A stretch of DNA of 64,000 nucleotides from Urbifossiella limnaea (GTDB lineage: Bacteria; Planctomycetota; Planctomycetia; Gemmatales; Gemmataceae), in assembly GCF_007747215.1 (NCBI RefSeq), contig NZ_CP036273.1:2464322-2528321 (forward strand), written 5' to 3'. Both the position numbers and the translations under genes were made by a program. Under the pieces are notes generated by a model. The model saw nothing but the letters and a program-made list of their open reading frames with translations, was not told where the DNA came from and searched no databases. Shown piece by piece: positions 8,501 through 16,444 of this stretch. The stretch's first letter is position 1; each line of letters starts with the position of its first letter.

Positions 8501-11175
8501 ACGAGGCCGAGGACGCCAAGCGCGACGCCGAACGCACGAAGCGCGCGCGGGTCGGTCAGGCCGAGGTCGGCGGCAGCCCACCAGTCCTGCCGCTCGACCC
8601 ACGCCAGCCCGAGGAGCACGGTCGCGGCGGTGAGCGCCGCCTGTGCCGCGGTGAAGCCGGCGGCCTCGCGCGAGCCCCACGCGGCGGCAAACAGCAGCGC
8701 CGCCAACCACGCCGCGGCCCCGGCCCATTCCAGCGCCTGACCGGCCGGCGGCAGGAACAGCAGCACGCCGGCGAGGCACGCCGTCACCCGCGTCGTGTCG
8801 CGGAGCGGGTTCGAGAACAGCCGCTCCCGGCTCCGCTTGCCACGGAACGGGAGTGCCAGCAGGGCCGCCGCCGTGGCATGCGTCAGCGCCGCCGGCAGCA
8901 GCGCCGCCCGCGTCGGCCGCAAGTCCAGCGTGTAGTACGCGAGGTGCGCAAGCCCCACGAGCGCGGCCGCGGACCCTGCGTAGGTGTAGACGGACCGGCC
9001 GGCGACTCGAGCCAGCAGAAGCCCGGTCGGGAACAGTGCCAGAAACGTCGCCGCGTGGAGGCCGCTGGTTGTTCCGTCGAAAGTGAGCACGGCCCCGAGT
9101 ACGGCGGCGGCCGCCGCCACGTCGCGGCAGCCGATGCGTAGCTGGCCGAGCATGACGCCGCGCGGCCCCGGGCGCGCGGCGAGCGGCGTGAGAGCAAGCG
9201 CGGCCGCGGCCAGAGCCAGTGCCTCGAGCGCGATTGTCACGCTCCACGTGGCCGGCGGTTCCGGTCGAATGGCCCATAGCGTCCACAGCGTCGCGGGCAG
9301 GAGGAGCCACACCCCGGCCTGGGCGACGGTCCGCAGCTTCCAACGCACGTTGGCCGCGAGCATCCCGACCGCGGCCGCGAGGTGTGCCCCCGCCGCCGGC
9401 CACGGCTCGCTCGCGCCGTGCCCGTTCACCAGCAGCAGCCCGGCCGCCCCGGCCGCGAGAGCGCCCGCAGCCGAGCCGCGGGCCGGTGCCCTTCGCCCTC
9501 GCGCGGCCCCGAGTTCGGCTGCGACGGCGAGTAGCAGCCCGAGCCCGGTCAGCGTCACGCCTGCGGCCGACGACGTGAGCAACTGCCGTGTCGACGCGGC
9601 CGGCGTGTCGTCGAGAAGGGTCCAGCGGCCGGCGGCGCCCTGTACTGCCAGGACGGACGCGAGCCCCAGCAACGGCACGGCTCCGAGCTGGAACCACGGC
9701 AGCCCGTCGCGCCACGCCACCCGCGTTAGCACGGCGCCGGCGGCCGCGGCGGCGAGGGTCAGCCGCAGCGGGTCCGGCCAGGCCAGCATCACGCCGGTCG
9801 CCAACAGGGCCGCGCCAGCGAGTGCGGTGCCGGTCGCGGTGGCCCTCAGCCCGCCGTGCCCGGTGACGAGGCGGCGTTGCACGAGCAACCCCGCTTCGAG
9901 CAGCGGGATTGCCCCGATCACCAGTGGCGCCGCGAGTCCGCGCACGGCCTGCGACACGTCGGCGGCGCGCGTCAGCAGCAGCCCCCACGCGGCGCACAGG
10001 GCGAACAGGCTGACGCCGACGAACACCAGCACCGCGGACGCGGGTTGTTCATTCAGCGGCTCCGCGGCGCGTTCCCGGCGGTACCACGTCAGCCCGCCGA
10101 GGACGGCGGCGCACGCGGCGGCATGGCACGCCAGCGGCAACCACGCCGCCGCGACGCCGGCCTGGACCCACACCGCAACCGGCGCTCCCACCACCGCCAG
10201 CGCCAAGAGCCAACGCCGATCGACCGGACCGGGAAGCCAGCCGGTGCCGATGAGGTCGCGGCCGGCGGCTCGGGCCATCGCCACGAACCCGATCAGCGCC
10301 GCCGCCTTCACGCCGAGATCGAGTACGCCGCCGTCCGCCGCGGGCGTGGCGAGCAGGAGCAGGTTCAGCGGCGCCAGCAGCAGCGCGATAACGAGTAGCC
10401 CGCGGCTCGTGGACGCCAGCCGCCAGTGGTGCAGCGTGTACTGGCCGGCGCCGAACAGCGCCGCCGTCACGGCGGCGGCCAGGGCAAACGGCGCGTACGG
10501 CAGCTGCTCCAGCGTCCGCCACAACGAGAGAACCAGCGCGATCGAACAGCCGACGATGAGGAGCCCGCCGACGAGCTCGCCCCAGAAGATGTTCCGCTCT
10601 TCCATGAACCCGGCGAGCGAGCCGCCGCGCCGCGGCGGCTCCGCGGGCGCCACCGGCTCCGCTACGCGGACCGCCGTCGGAATCGCCTCGGTGTTCGGTT
10701 CGGCGGCGAGCGTCGCAACCGGGATCGCTTCATCCGGAAGGGCCGGACGGGGTTCGAGCGGCGGGACGGTGTCGAGCGGGCGGACGAGGACGGGTTTCGC
10801 GGGCGCCGCTACGGTGGCGCGGCCGCCCAGGGTGGCGATGCGGGCGCGGAGGGCGGCGGTCACGGGCTCGGCGGCGTCCGCGGCGAGCTCGCCACGGTCA
10901 ACGAGCCCGCCCACCTCGCGGACGGCGAAGCGGGCGTGTTCGAGCTGGGCGGCGCGGCGGCCGTCTTGGTCGAGGCCGCAGCTCGGGCAGTTCTGGTGGT
11001 GCGGGAGGAGTTCGTGCTCGCAGCCGGGGCACCAGCGTCGGCGGCGCGGGGAGTGCTGCGGCGCGGGTTGGTTCCCCGACAGTGCCCTGTAGCCGGCGAC
11101 GGCCGCGACCCACAGCGCGTGCCCGAGCACGACCACGAAGCCGAGCACGAGAACGGAGCCGCAACAGAATTCCAT
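5566..11175 (-). CDS. Giant multi-pass membrane protein with N-terminal zinc ribbon
   Basis: The 1,869-residue product starts with one membrane segment (about residues 6-28), then a zinc ribbon with cysteines 49, 52, 63 and 66 (CPGC, ten residues, CPSC). A Pro/Ala-rich linker runs to about residue 215. The rest is almost continuous hydrophobic helices, probably several dozen. The first membrane block (FWGELVGGLLIVGCSIALVL) resembles large actinobacterial and planctomycete membrane proteins of unknown function. No transporter, transferase or protease signature was recognised. A strong hairpin separates it from the FemAB gene upstream, so it is probably transcribed separately from the polysaccharide genes. 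Function unknown. Confidence 0.8.
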   Translation of the reverse strand: MEFCCGSVLVLGFVVVLGHALWVAAVAGYRALSGNQPAPQHSPRRRRWCPGCEHELLPHHQNCPSCGLDQDGRRAAQLEHARFAVREVGGLVDRGELAADAAEPVTAALRARIATLGGRATVAAPAKPVLVRPLDTVPPLEPRPALPDEAIPVATLAAEPNTEAIPTAVRVAEPVAPAEPPRRGGSLAGFMEERNIFWGELVGGLLIVGCSIALVLSLWRTLEQLPYAPFALAAAVTAALFGAGQYTLHHWRLASTSRGLLVIALLLAPLNLLLLATPAADGGVLDLGVKAAALIGFVAMARAAGRDLIGTGWLPGPVDRRWLLALAVVGAPVAVWVQAGVAAAWLPLACHAAACAAVLGGLTWYRRERAAEPLNEQPASAVLVFVGVSLFALCAAWGLLLTRAADVSQAVRGLAAPLVIGAIPLLEAGLLVQRRLVTGHGGLRATATGTALAGAALLATGVMLAWPDPLRLTLAAAAAGAVLTRVAWRDGLPWFQLGAVPLLGLASVLAVQGAAGRWTLLDDTPAASTRQLLTSSAAGVTLTGLGLLLAVAAELGAARGRRAPARGSAAGALAAGAAGLLLVNGHGASEPWPAAGAHLAAAVGMLAANVRWKLRTVAQAGVWLLLPATLWTLWAIRPEPPATWSVTIALEALALAAAALALTPLAARPGPRGVMLGQLRIGCRDVAAAAAVLGAVLTFDGTTSGLHAATFLALFPTGLLLARVAGRSVYTYAGSAAALVGLAHLAYYTLDLRPTRAALLPAALTHATAAALLALPFRGKRSRERLFSNPLRDTTRVTACLAGVLLFLPPAGQALEWAGAAAWLAALLFAAAWGSREAAGFTAAQAALTAATVLLGLAWVERQDWWAAADLGLTDPRALRAFGVALGVLGLVWVAARRLAAGSGRLRQLWLADPFALDQIVVGAVVVVQVVLLAAAVEPFARAELTPLGWPLRAAHPDLAFAFEPAAWLVPALLAAVLLGWLRLRTDGEPAGDAAIVGLFALLLTAALLIAGTFAEELATASALRWGLAAAFAAGSALVFARRPLGEVADRLGFRPATTPAATRGAYVLLAAAAAVVVLLTADVARLGLSRRTPSGPAAESVFARLGWTWSNVVPMALVVLGLAGTAARERLAGYAFAAGLTFTATVAGGYALGVVTAGGSFGPLEELRLGMLTVGSVAAWAALWIAAGRRVPGGVLLDLQAAAGLFGVGLIALVPLAQLFAFPDRGLVGALAEFGAAGGPLMALAGWACWNRATPYAPGLRAHVVGFGGIIAGVVAACAVQPLDEPGQRVSFQTLAATWAAVGLGLTAALFRAPLLCRGSWLVVVAAGLVLAALVGPAERFRHWGAPVGLAGYSVLVAALAAWLAAPAVRVGYRWRRLLVAQCVVGLAIGLLAPALAVGPFTLADRLGGPVAVLLLAVAAGVLSVKAPALVHLRTVAILLGAAALALTGWAVPDPAESAVWLKRNGWAFVALVAAACATAPAAALRRACGVLSVVALAALSVVLLQQVPTFDPVTRRTPLDLAEALAILAGIGALTALSLLAALRPGADPFGLPERRRTAYVYLAEVLLVLFFAHVRLNLPELFVGAIARYWTFVVMLLAFAGVGAAEVAERRRLTVLSGPLRRTGVLLPLVPLLAFWAKPPGFVLAFADDNAPGLRPFLGYLEKLPQQFDSYAGLWFLGGLLYGLVALRRRSIGWAVLAALAANAGVWSLLAHTGISATVHPQVWVVPLALIVLVAEHVNRRELKRELATGLRYAGVGLLYVSSAADMFIAGVGQSLWLPVVLAVFCVAGILGGILLRVRAFLFLGAAFLLLDVLAMIWHAAVDRAQTWVWYAAGIVLGAAILALFAVFEKRKNEVREVVEGLRRWD

Positions 11176-11259
11176 GGGCGACCCGGGAGGGCGGCGTCAC
11201 AGACCGGACACCGTAGCCTGACCGGTATTCCCGCGGACCGCAAGGGGTGGGGGACGAGA

Positions 11260-11314
11260 TGGGGCCGGCTTCCCGCCGGCCGGGGCGGTGGTGGCGGGCG
11301 GGAAGCCGGCCCCA
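11260..11314 (-). terminator. 18-bp stem hairpin after the FemAB gene
   Basis: Arms 11260-11277 and 11297-11314 are exact reverse complements (TGGGGCCGGCTTCCCGCC) around a 19-base loop. The hairpin starts 3 bases beyond the FemAB stop codon in the direction of transcription, so it is placed to end the six-gene minus-strand polysaccharide operon. Confidence 0.65.
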
Positions 11315-11317
11315 CGA

Positions 11318-12394
11318 TTACGGGATGCCGCGCACGATCGCCGGGCCGAGCAACTTGGTGACGCCGACGGGCAGCCTCTGCCACACGCGGATGGCCCGCT
11401 GGTAGCGCGGGTTGTCCGGGTGCAACTCGCGGCCGCCGGCGTGCCCGGCGTACTGCCACACCGCCGGCCGCGGTTCCGCACCCCACTGCTTCTTGAACCG
11501 AAACGTCGGGCCGTCGGCGGTCGAGCGGCCGAAGTCGAACTCGGTCTGCCCCCGCTCCACGGCCCGCTTCAGCAGCTGCCAGTACATCAGCATGTTCACG
11601 CAGGTGGGGTTCAGCTCCTTCAGCGCGGACGCCGTCGGGACCTCCGTCGTGCCCCAGCCGTGGAGGAGCAGCGCTGCTGCGGCCGGCTTCCCGCCGGTGC
11701 GAAGCACGCACACTTCCGCCGCGCCGGGGAACGCGGCCAGGATTTCGCGGAACAGGCCGATGCCGTACACCGGCGTGCCCAGGTCGCGCATGTTCTCCGT
11801 CAGCACGGCGTAGAAGTCGGCCAGCAGTTCGGCCCCGCCCCACGCCACGGCGAATCCGTGCCGCTCGCCCTTGCGGACCTGGTTCCGCACCTTCGGGGCG
11901 AACCGCTTCCACAGGGCGTCGGCCGTCTTCGGCAGCGCGAGCCGCATGTGTACCTTGCTGGTGACCTCGACCGTCAGGTCGGGGTGGTCGACGGGTGCCT
12001 CCTGCCGCAACTCCAGGTAGCGGACGTTCAGCTCGTCGGCGAGGGTGGCGGCGCGGGACACCAGGAGCGCCTGCACGTCGGCGGACGCGGCCACGACGCC
12101 GTTCGAGTTGAGGTACGGCAGGCTGACGAGGAACCGGCCGAACAGCGGCCCGCTGACGTGCGCCAGCGGCAGGAAGCCGTGCGTGGTTCCGCCGCTCACG
12201 GCTTCGAGCGCGAACACCTCGTGACCGAGGCCCGCGTTCAGCACGCCGAGCCACGCCGGGTGCTTGCCGAGCGGCACGACGGGCGCGGAGCGGCGCACGA
12301 AGTCGGTGAGCGCCGGCAGGCGGGCGGCAAGCGCGGCCCGGGGGTGGACGACGACGGCGAGTTCCGGCGCGGGCGGAGACATCAGGCGAATCAT
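11318..12394 (-). CDS. FemAB-like PEP-CTERM/XrtA-associated acyltransferase
   Basis: The 358-residue product matches in length and layout the FemAB-type GNAT proteins found beside exosortase loci. Visible landmarks are PYLNSNGVVA, LELRQEAP, the KVRNQVRKGERHG region, FYAVLTENMRDLGTPVYG, NMLMYWQLLKRAVERG and FDFGRSTADGPTFRFKKQWG. The family is thought to transfer an aminoacyl or acyl group during envelope or exopolysaccharide assembly; the substrate is not known. Its ATG overlaps the stop of the upstream glycosyltransferase (ATGA), implying translational coupling. It is the last gene of the operon starting at 18703. A start at MSPPAPE (15 bases later) is also possible. Confidence 0.87.
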   Translation of the reverse strand: MIRLMSPPAPELAVVVHPRAALAARLPALTDFVRRSAPVVPLGKHPAWLGVLNAGLGHEVFALEAVSGGTTHGFLPLAHVSGPLFGRFLVSLPYLNSNGVVAASADVQALLVSRAATLADELNVRYLELRQEAPVDHPDLTVEVTSKVHMRLALPKTADALWKRFAPKVRNQVRKGERHGFAVAWGGAELLADFYAVLTENMRDLGTPVYGIGLFREILAAFPGAAEVCVLRTGGKPAAAALLLHGWGTTEVPTASALKELNPTCVNMLMYWQLLKRAVERGQTEFDFGRSTADGPTFRFKKQWGAEPRPAVWQYAGHAGGRELHPDNPRYQRAIRVWQRLPVGVTKLLGPAIVRGIP

Positions 12395-13572
12395 CGGGGT
12401 GGGGCTCCGGCGGCCGGCTCACACGCTACTGTAGCACGGGCCGCGAGCCTGCGGCCGAGGAGATCGTCGTACACCGCCGCCAGCTTCCGCATCCGGCCCG
12501 CAAAGCTGAACCGGCCCTCGACCGTCTCGCGGCCCGCGGCGCGGAACCGCTCCCGCAGTGCGGCGTCGCCGAGCAGCCGGCCGAGCGCCGCGGACAGGAC
12601 GGCGGCGTCGCCGCTGTCGACGAGCGTCCCGTTGACGCCGTCCTGCACGAGCCGCGGCACGCCGTTGACGCGCGTCGCCACCACCGGCACCTCCAGGGCC
12701 ATCGCCTCCAGCACGACGTTCGGCAGCCCCTCGCGGAGGCTCGACAGCGCGAACACGTCCATCGCCTCGAAGTACCCGCGCACGTCGGCCTGCCAGCCGG
12801 CCAGCCTCACGCGGTCGGTCAGGCCCAACTCCGCGATCAGTCGCTCGAGAGTGCCCCGCTCGCCCCCCTCGCCGACGATGACGAGCCGCACACCCGGCAG
12901 CGCGGCGACGGCGCGGAGCAGCACGTCGAACGCCTTCTCGCCCGACAGCCGGCCGACGGCGCCGACCAGCGGCGCGGCCGGCGGGAAGCCCAGCGCCAGC
13001 TTCGCCTCCGCGACCGACCGGCGGCGCGCGTAGTCGGCTGCGTCGATGCCGTTGTCCAGCAGCAGCAACCGCTTCTCCGGCACGCCCGCGGCACGGCACG
13101 CTTCCACGAGGTCGGTCGAGACGCACACCACGCGCTCGTACCGTCGCAGGCACCACTTGTCGATGCCGTAATAGAGCGGCGTGCGGCTCGTCTGCTGCAC
13201 CCAGCCGTGGGCCGTCGTCACCAGCCGCATCCGGTGGAAGCGCGTCAGCAGGAGGCCGAGCGCGTTGGTCTTGTAGTCGTGACCGTGCCACACGGTCACC
13301 TTGTGCTCGCGGCACGCCCGCAGAAGCTGCCGCACGGCGCGCCAGTCCCAGAAGCCGCGGTCGGGGATCGACACCAGCGGAGCGTTCGCCTCCGCGGCCT
13401 TCCTGCGAATCACCTCGTAGCCGGGGTCGCCGGGCGGGTGGAGGTAGCCGCACACCATCCGGTAGCCGAGCGGCTCCAGGAAGCGCGGCGAGTTCAGAAT
13501 CGTCTTCTCCGGCCCGCCGCCGGCCCCGGTCACGACCCGGGTGTCGAAGACGACCGGCGCGTCAGCCGTCAT
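12391..13572 (-). CDS. Glycosyltransferase, GT4-like (group 1)
   Basis: The 393-residue product has the two-Rossmann-domain GT-B layout. Landmarks are HGHDYKTNALGLLLTRFH in the N-terminal domain, VGAVGRLSGEKAFDVLLRAV at the start of the donor domain, and the EX7E motif (E281 and E289 in REGLPNVVLEAMALEVPVVA). It would transfer a sugar from a nucleotide donor onto the growing exopolysaccharide lipid intermediate at the inner membrane. Its start overlaps the end of the next glycosyltransferase by 11 bases, and its stop overlaps the FemAB start by 4. Sugar specificity cannot be read from the sequence. Confidence 0.93.
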   Translation of the reverse strand: MTADAPVVFDTRVVTGAGGGPEKTILNSPRFLEPLGYRMVCGYLHPPGDPGYEVIRRKAAEANAPLVSIPDRGFWDWRAVRQLLRACREHKVTVWHGHDYKTNALGLLLTRFHRMRLVTTAHGWVQQTSRTPLYYGIDKWCLRRYERVVCVSTDLVEACRAAGVPEKRLLLLDNGIDAADYARRRSVAEAKLALGFPPAAPLVGAVGRLSGEKAFDVLLRAVAALPGVRLVIVGEGGERGTLERLIAELGLTDRVRLAGWQADVRGYFEAMDVFALSSLREGLPNVVLEAMALEVPVVATRVNGVPRLVQDGVNGTLVDSGDAAVLSAALGRLLGDAALRERFRAAGRETVEGRFSFAGRMRKLAAVYDDLLGRRLAARATVACEPAAGAPPR

Positions 13573-14857
13573 GCGGCACGACCCGCGAGAGGAAGGGGTC
13601 GAGGCACGTCGCCCAGCGGTGATTCGCCTCCACGTAGCGGCGGCCGGCGGCGCCGAGGGCGGTGCCGCGGGCGTGGTCCGTCAGCAGCGTCGAACAAGCG
13701 CCCACCCACTCGGCGGGCGACTCGGCGCGGAGCAGGTGCTCGCCGGGGGTCGTTCCCAGCGCCGCGAGGGCGGGCGGGGCGGCGACCACGGGGCGGGCCA
13801 GCGCCAGCGCTTCGAGCACCTTGTTTTGGATGCCGCGGGCCAACCGCAGCGGCACCACCGCGGCCGCAGCGCCGAGCACGAACGGGCGCACGTCGGGCAC
13901 GGTGCCCACTACCTTCACGCCGGGCAACTCCACTAGCCGCCGCACCTCGGGGGCGGGTGATCGCCCGACGATGCGGAACTCCGCCTCGGGGTGCTTCGCC
14001 CGCAGTTCGGGCCAGACGCTTCGCGCGAACCACACGGCCCCGTCGATGTTCGGCAGGTAGTCCATTGCCCCGACGAACGCCAGCGCCGGCTCGACCGGCA
14101 CGACCCGCGGTGCGAAGTAGTCGAGGTCGACGCCGTTGGACGCGACGGTCGCGGCGCCGGGCGCCGTGAACGAGTCGTACACGTCGGCCTCGGCACGGCT
14201 GACCACCGCCCGCGCCGCGGTCCATGTCGGTAGCGTCCGTTCGAGCTTGCGCACGCGGCGGGCTTCGAGGCGGTAGACCCAGCGCTTCGGGCCGCGGACC
14301 GTCGTCGCGAAGTCAAGCCACTTCTGGCTGTCCACGTCCATCAGGTCCACGAACCGCAGCACACCGGCGAGTGCGTCACCCGCGAGGTACGGCGCCAGGC
14401 TCGACGCCGACACGACGGCCGCGGCGAAGCCCGCTTCCTTCGCCCAGCCGCGGACCACGTCGAACAGCGCCGGCTCGCGGAAGATGCCTTCGGAGATGCT
14501 GCCGCCGCTGAGGACGCTCCAGCCGGCGCGGAGCCACTTGCGCGTCCCGGCCGCGGGCACGATTGCCACGCGCTCGCAAAGCCGGTCCAGCTCGGAGCGC
14601 GTCTCCGCGGAAACGGGCTCGTCCGCGAGACAGCCCAGCCACACGCGCCCCCGGGCGGCGAGGCCGCGCAGCATGTGGTAGTTGCGGATGCGATCGCCCT
14701 TGTCGGGCGGGAACGGGACGCGGTGCGTGAGGTAAAGAACCCGCGGAGCGCGGGACTGACCAATTTCCAATGACCCACCACTGACCAAGGAAGACAGCTG
14801 GGTTCTGTCCTTGGTCAGTGGTGGGTCATTGGTCAACTGGTCATGGGCCGCGGTCAT
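13562..14857 (-). CDS. PEP-CTERM/XrtA-type glycosyltransferase (TIGR03087-like) with a palindrome inserted at its N-terminus
   Basis: The 431-residue product carries VLYLTHRVPFPPDKGDRIRN, the hallmark opening of the TIGR03087 (Stp1-type) exosortase-linked glycosyltransferases. The donor-domain motifs FVGAMDYLPNIDGAVWF and GIQNKVLEALALARPVVAAP follow. The ATG at 14857 overlaps the stop of the sugar transferase (ATGA), which supports it as the ancestral start. Residues of about 6-34 are encoded by an 87-base palindromic element (14757-14843) and look foreign (TNDPPLTKDRTQLSSLVSGG). Removing 29 codons would leave MTAA followed almost at once by PRVLYLTHR. Function: sugar addition in exopolysaccharide synthesis. 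Confidence 0.9.
   Translation of the reverse strand: MTAAHDQLTNDPPLTKDRTQLSSLVSGGSLEIGQSRAPRVLYLTHRVPFPPDKGDRIRNYHMLRGLAARGRVWLGCLADEPVSAETRSELDRLCERVAIVPAAGTRKWLRAGWSVLSGGSISEGIFREPALFDVVRGWAKEAGFAAAVVSASSLAPYLAGDALAGVLRFVDLMDVDSQKWLDFATTVRGPKRWVYRLEARRVRKLERTLPTWTAARAVVSRAEADVYDSFTAPGAATVASNGVDLDYFAPRVVPVEPALAFVGAMDYLPNIDGAVWFARSVWPELRAKHPEAEFRIVGRSPAPEVRRLVELPGVKVVGTVPDVRPFVLGAAAAVVPLRLARGIQNKVLEALALARPVVAAPPALAALGTTPGEHLLRAESPAEWVGACSTLLTDHARGTALGAAGRRYVEANHRWATCLDPFLSRVVPHDG
14757..14843. repeat. Palindromic element inside the glycosyltransferase 5' end
   Basis: Core arms 14767-14791 and 14808-14832 are 25-base exact reverse complements (left begins CCAATGACCCACCACTGACC) with a 16-base loop. 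Weaker TGACCA-type similarity extends the arms to about 14757 and 14843. It is built of reiterated TGACCA/TGGTCA units and is less GC-rich than its surroundings. The stretch is about 87 bases (29 codons) and keeps the host gene in frame. Confidence 0.75.
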
Positions 14858-15645
14858 GCCGGCAGCGGCGGCGTGAGGACGGCGGAGTGGACGACGCGGC
14901 CGAACTCGGCGGCCACGGCGTCGCGGCCGGGCAGCAGGAACGAGACGCGGATCAGCCGCGGGTTCAGGCCGGCCGCCTTCAGGCCCGTCGCCAGCACCAG
15001 CCGCAGGTCCAGCCACAAGCCCTGCTGGCGAACGTAGTACACGTCGTAGGCCACCTTGTGCCGTACGCCGGTGATGTCGCTGTCGGCCGGCAACTGCACC
15101 TGGGCCAGCCCCGTCACTCCCGGCTTCACCAGTAGTCGGGCCGAGTAGCCGGGGACGAGACGCTCCAGCCCCTTCGACTCGATCACCTCCGGGCGTTCCG
15201 GCCGCGGGCCGACCAGGCTCATCTGCCCGAGCAGCACGTTGAACAGCTGCGGCAGCTCGTCGACGTGCGTGCGGCGGAGCCACTTCCCGACGCGGAACAC
15301 GCGGTCGTCGTCCTTGCCGGCCCACTTGATGCCGGACTTCAGCTCGACGTTGTGGTGCATCGTCCGCAGCTTCACGATGCGGTACCGGCGGCCGCGCAAG
15401 CCGAGGCGAGTTTGGGTGTAGAACACGGGGCCCGGCGAGGACAGCTTCACTGCGACGGCCGCGACGCAGATGAGAAGCAGGGCCGGGGCGAGCGCCGCGA
15501 GGGCGACTGCGTAGTCGAACACGACCTTGCCGGCGTTGTACCACGTCGGGCACAGCGCCACGCTCACGCCGATGTCACCGGCGAGGCGGTCGATCTCCGG
15601 CCACGGGTCGCGGGCGGTGGGCGGTGGTGTGGGCGTTACACTCAT
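14854..15645 (-). CDS. Undecaprenyl-phosphate sugar phosphotransferase (initiating transferase)
   Basis: The 263-residue product is a minimal bacterial sugar transferase with one hydrophobic hairpin (about residues 42-68). The conserved blocks are SSPGPVFYTQTRLGLRGR, YRIVKLRTM, LRRTHVDELPQLFNVLLGQM and SLVGPRPE. It would move a sugar-1-phosphate from a nucleotide sugar to undecaprenyl phosphate, the first step of exopolysaccharide assembly. It lacks the N-terminal four-helix CoA-binding-like domain of WcaJ/WbaP, so it is PglC/ExoY-sized. It lies between epsI and the TIGR03087-like glycosyltransferase. Confidence 0.93.
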   Translation of the reverse strand: MSVTPTPPPTARDPWPEIDRLAGDIGVSVALCPTWYNAGKVVFDYAVALAALAPALLLICVAAVAVKLSSPGPVFYTQTRLGLRGRRYRIVKLRTMHHNVELKSGIKWAGKDDDRVFRVGKWLRRTHVDELPQLFNVLLGQMSLVGPRPERPEVIESKGLERLVPGYSARLLVKPGVTGLAQVQLPADSDITGVRHKVAYDVYYVRQQGLWLDLRLVLATGLKAAGLNPRLIRVSFLLPGRDAVAAEFGRVVHSAVLTPPLPA

Positions 15646-15696
15646 GGGCGTCCGTGAAGGCCGTGGCTCGGGGAGAGTAGAGCCTGGGGGTTTGCG

Positions 15697-16374
15697 TTAG
15701 CCGGGGCCCAGCGCCGTGCGCAGGACCGGCAGGAACTCGGTCAGCAACTCGTGGACCGGGTCGCCGGTCTGGGCGGTGCCGGCGGCGGCGAGGCTGCGGG
15801 TCGCGTAAATCTTGTAGAGGTACGCGTGGCCGGTGAAGTCCAGGCGTGGGGTGGCTGCCGCGTGCCAGGTGCCGTCGGCGCCCCAGGCCCAGTTCACCTC
15901 CAGGCCCGGGTCCGCGTCCCCCTTGTCGAACCGCGCCGTCCAGTACGTCGCGTCACCGAGCGTCTTCTTGACTTCCCCGCCCTGCATCTTGTAACCGAGG
16001 CCGGCGTAGCACACGTCGGGCGTGTGCGAGGCGATCGGCCCGGTCGGCCCGCACAGCACCATCACTGTGACGCTCGAGCCCGACTTCTGGTTCCGATAAA
16101 CCCGAGACACCGAACCGACGGCCTCGGCCCGCTCCAGGATTTTGCGGTCGACCGGAACTTCGACACTCGTCCAGTCGCCGAACGCCGGCGGGACGCGGTC
16201 CAGGCGGGCGGCGGCGGCCTTCAGGTCTTCGGGCACGCCCCAGCGGTTGGAGAGCACCCCCTCGAACACGGCCGCGGCGACCAGCCCGCCGAGGACGATC
16301 ACCACCAGCACGCCCGCAGCGCCGCGCGACAGCGGCGGCGACGAGACGGGTCGTGATGACGGGCGCCGAGGCAT
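15697..16374 (-). CDS. epsI: EpsI-family exosortase-associated protein
   Basis: The 225-residue product has one N-terminal membrane anchor (about residues 20-40), then an EpsI (DUF3485) domain with the signature HTPDVCYAGLGY (H117, C122). FGDWTSVEVPV and VNWAWGADGTWHAA are also family-like. In other bacteria EpsI is a separate gene next to, or fused to, the exosortase XrtA/XrtB, and is needed for exopolysaccharide or PEP-CTERM processing; its exact role is unsettled. No exosortase gene is present beside it here. It is in the operon between the BY-kinase and the initiating sugar transferase. Confidence 0.9.
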   Translation of the reverse strand: MPRRPSSRPVSSPPLSRGAAGVLVVIVLGGLVAAAVFEGVLSNRWGVPEDLKAAAARLDRVPPAFGDWTSVEVPVDRKILERAEAVGSVSRVYRNQKSGSSVTVMVLCGPTGPIASHTPDVCYAGLGYKMQGGEVKKTLGDATYWTARFDKGDADPGLEVNWAWGADGTWHAAATPRLDFTGHAYLYKIYATRSLAAAGTAQTGDPVHELLTEFLPVLRTALGPG

Positions 16375-16444
16375 GAGCGGTGCGCGTTTGAGTTAAGGGC
16401 TCCTCGATAGCCTGACCCGTCGCGGCGGGTGGGCCCCGGCTGGA

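Noticed and set aside
11318-16374. Exosortase gene within the operon
   Set aside because: No protein here has eight membrane helices with the exosortase Cys/Arg/His motifs; only EpsI and partner genes were found.
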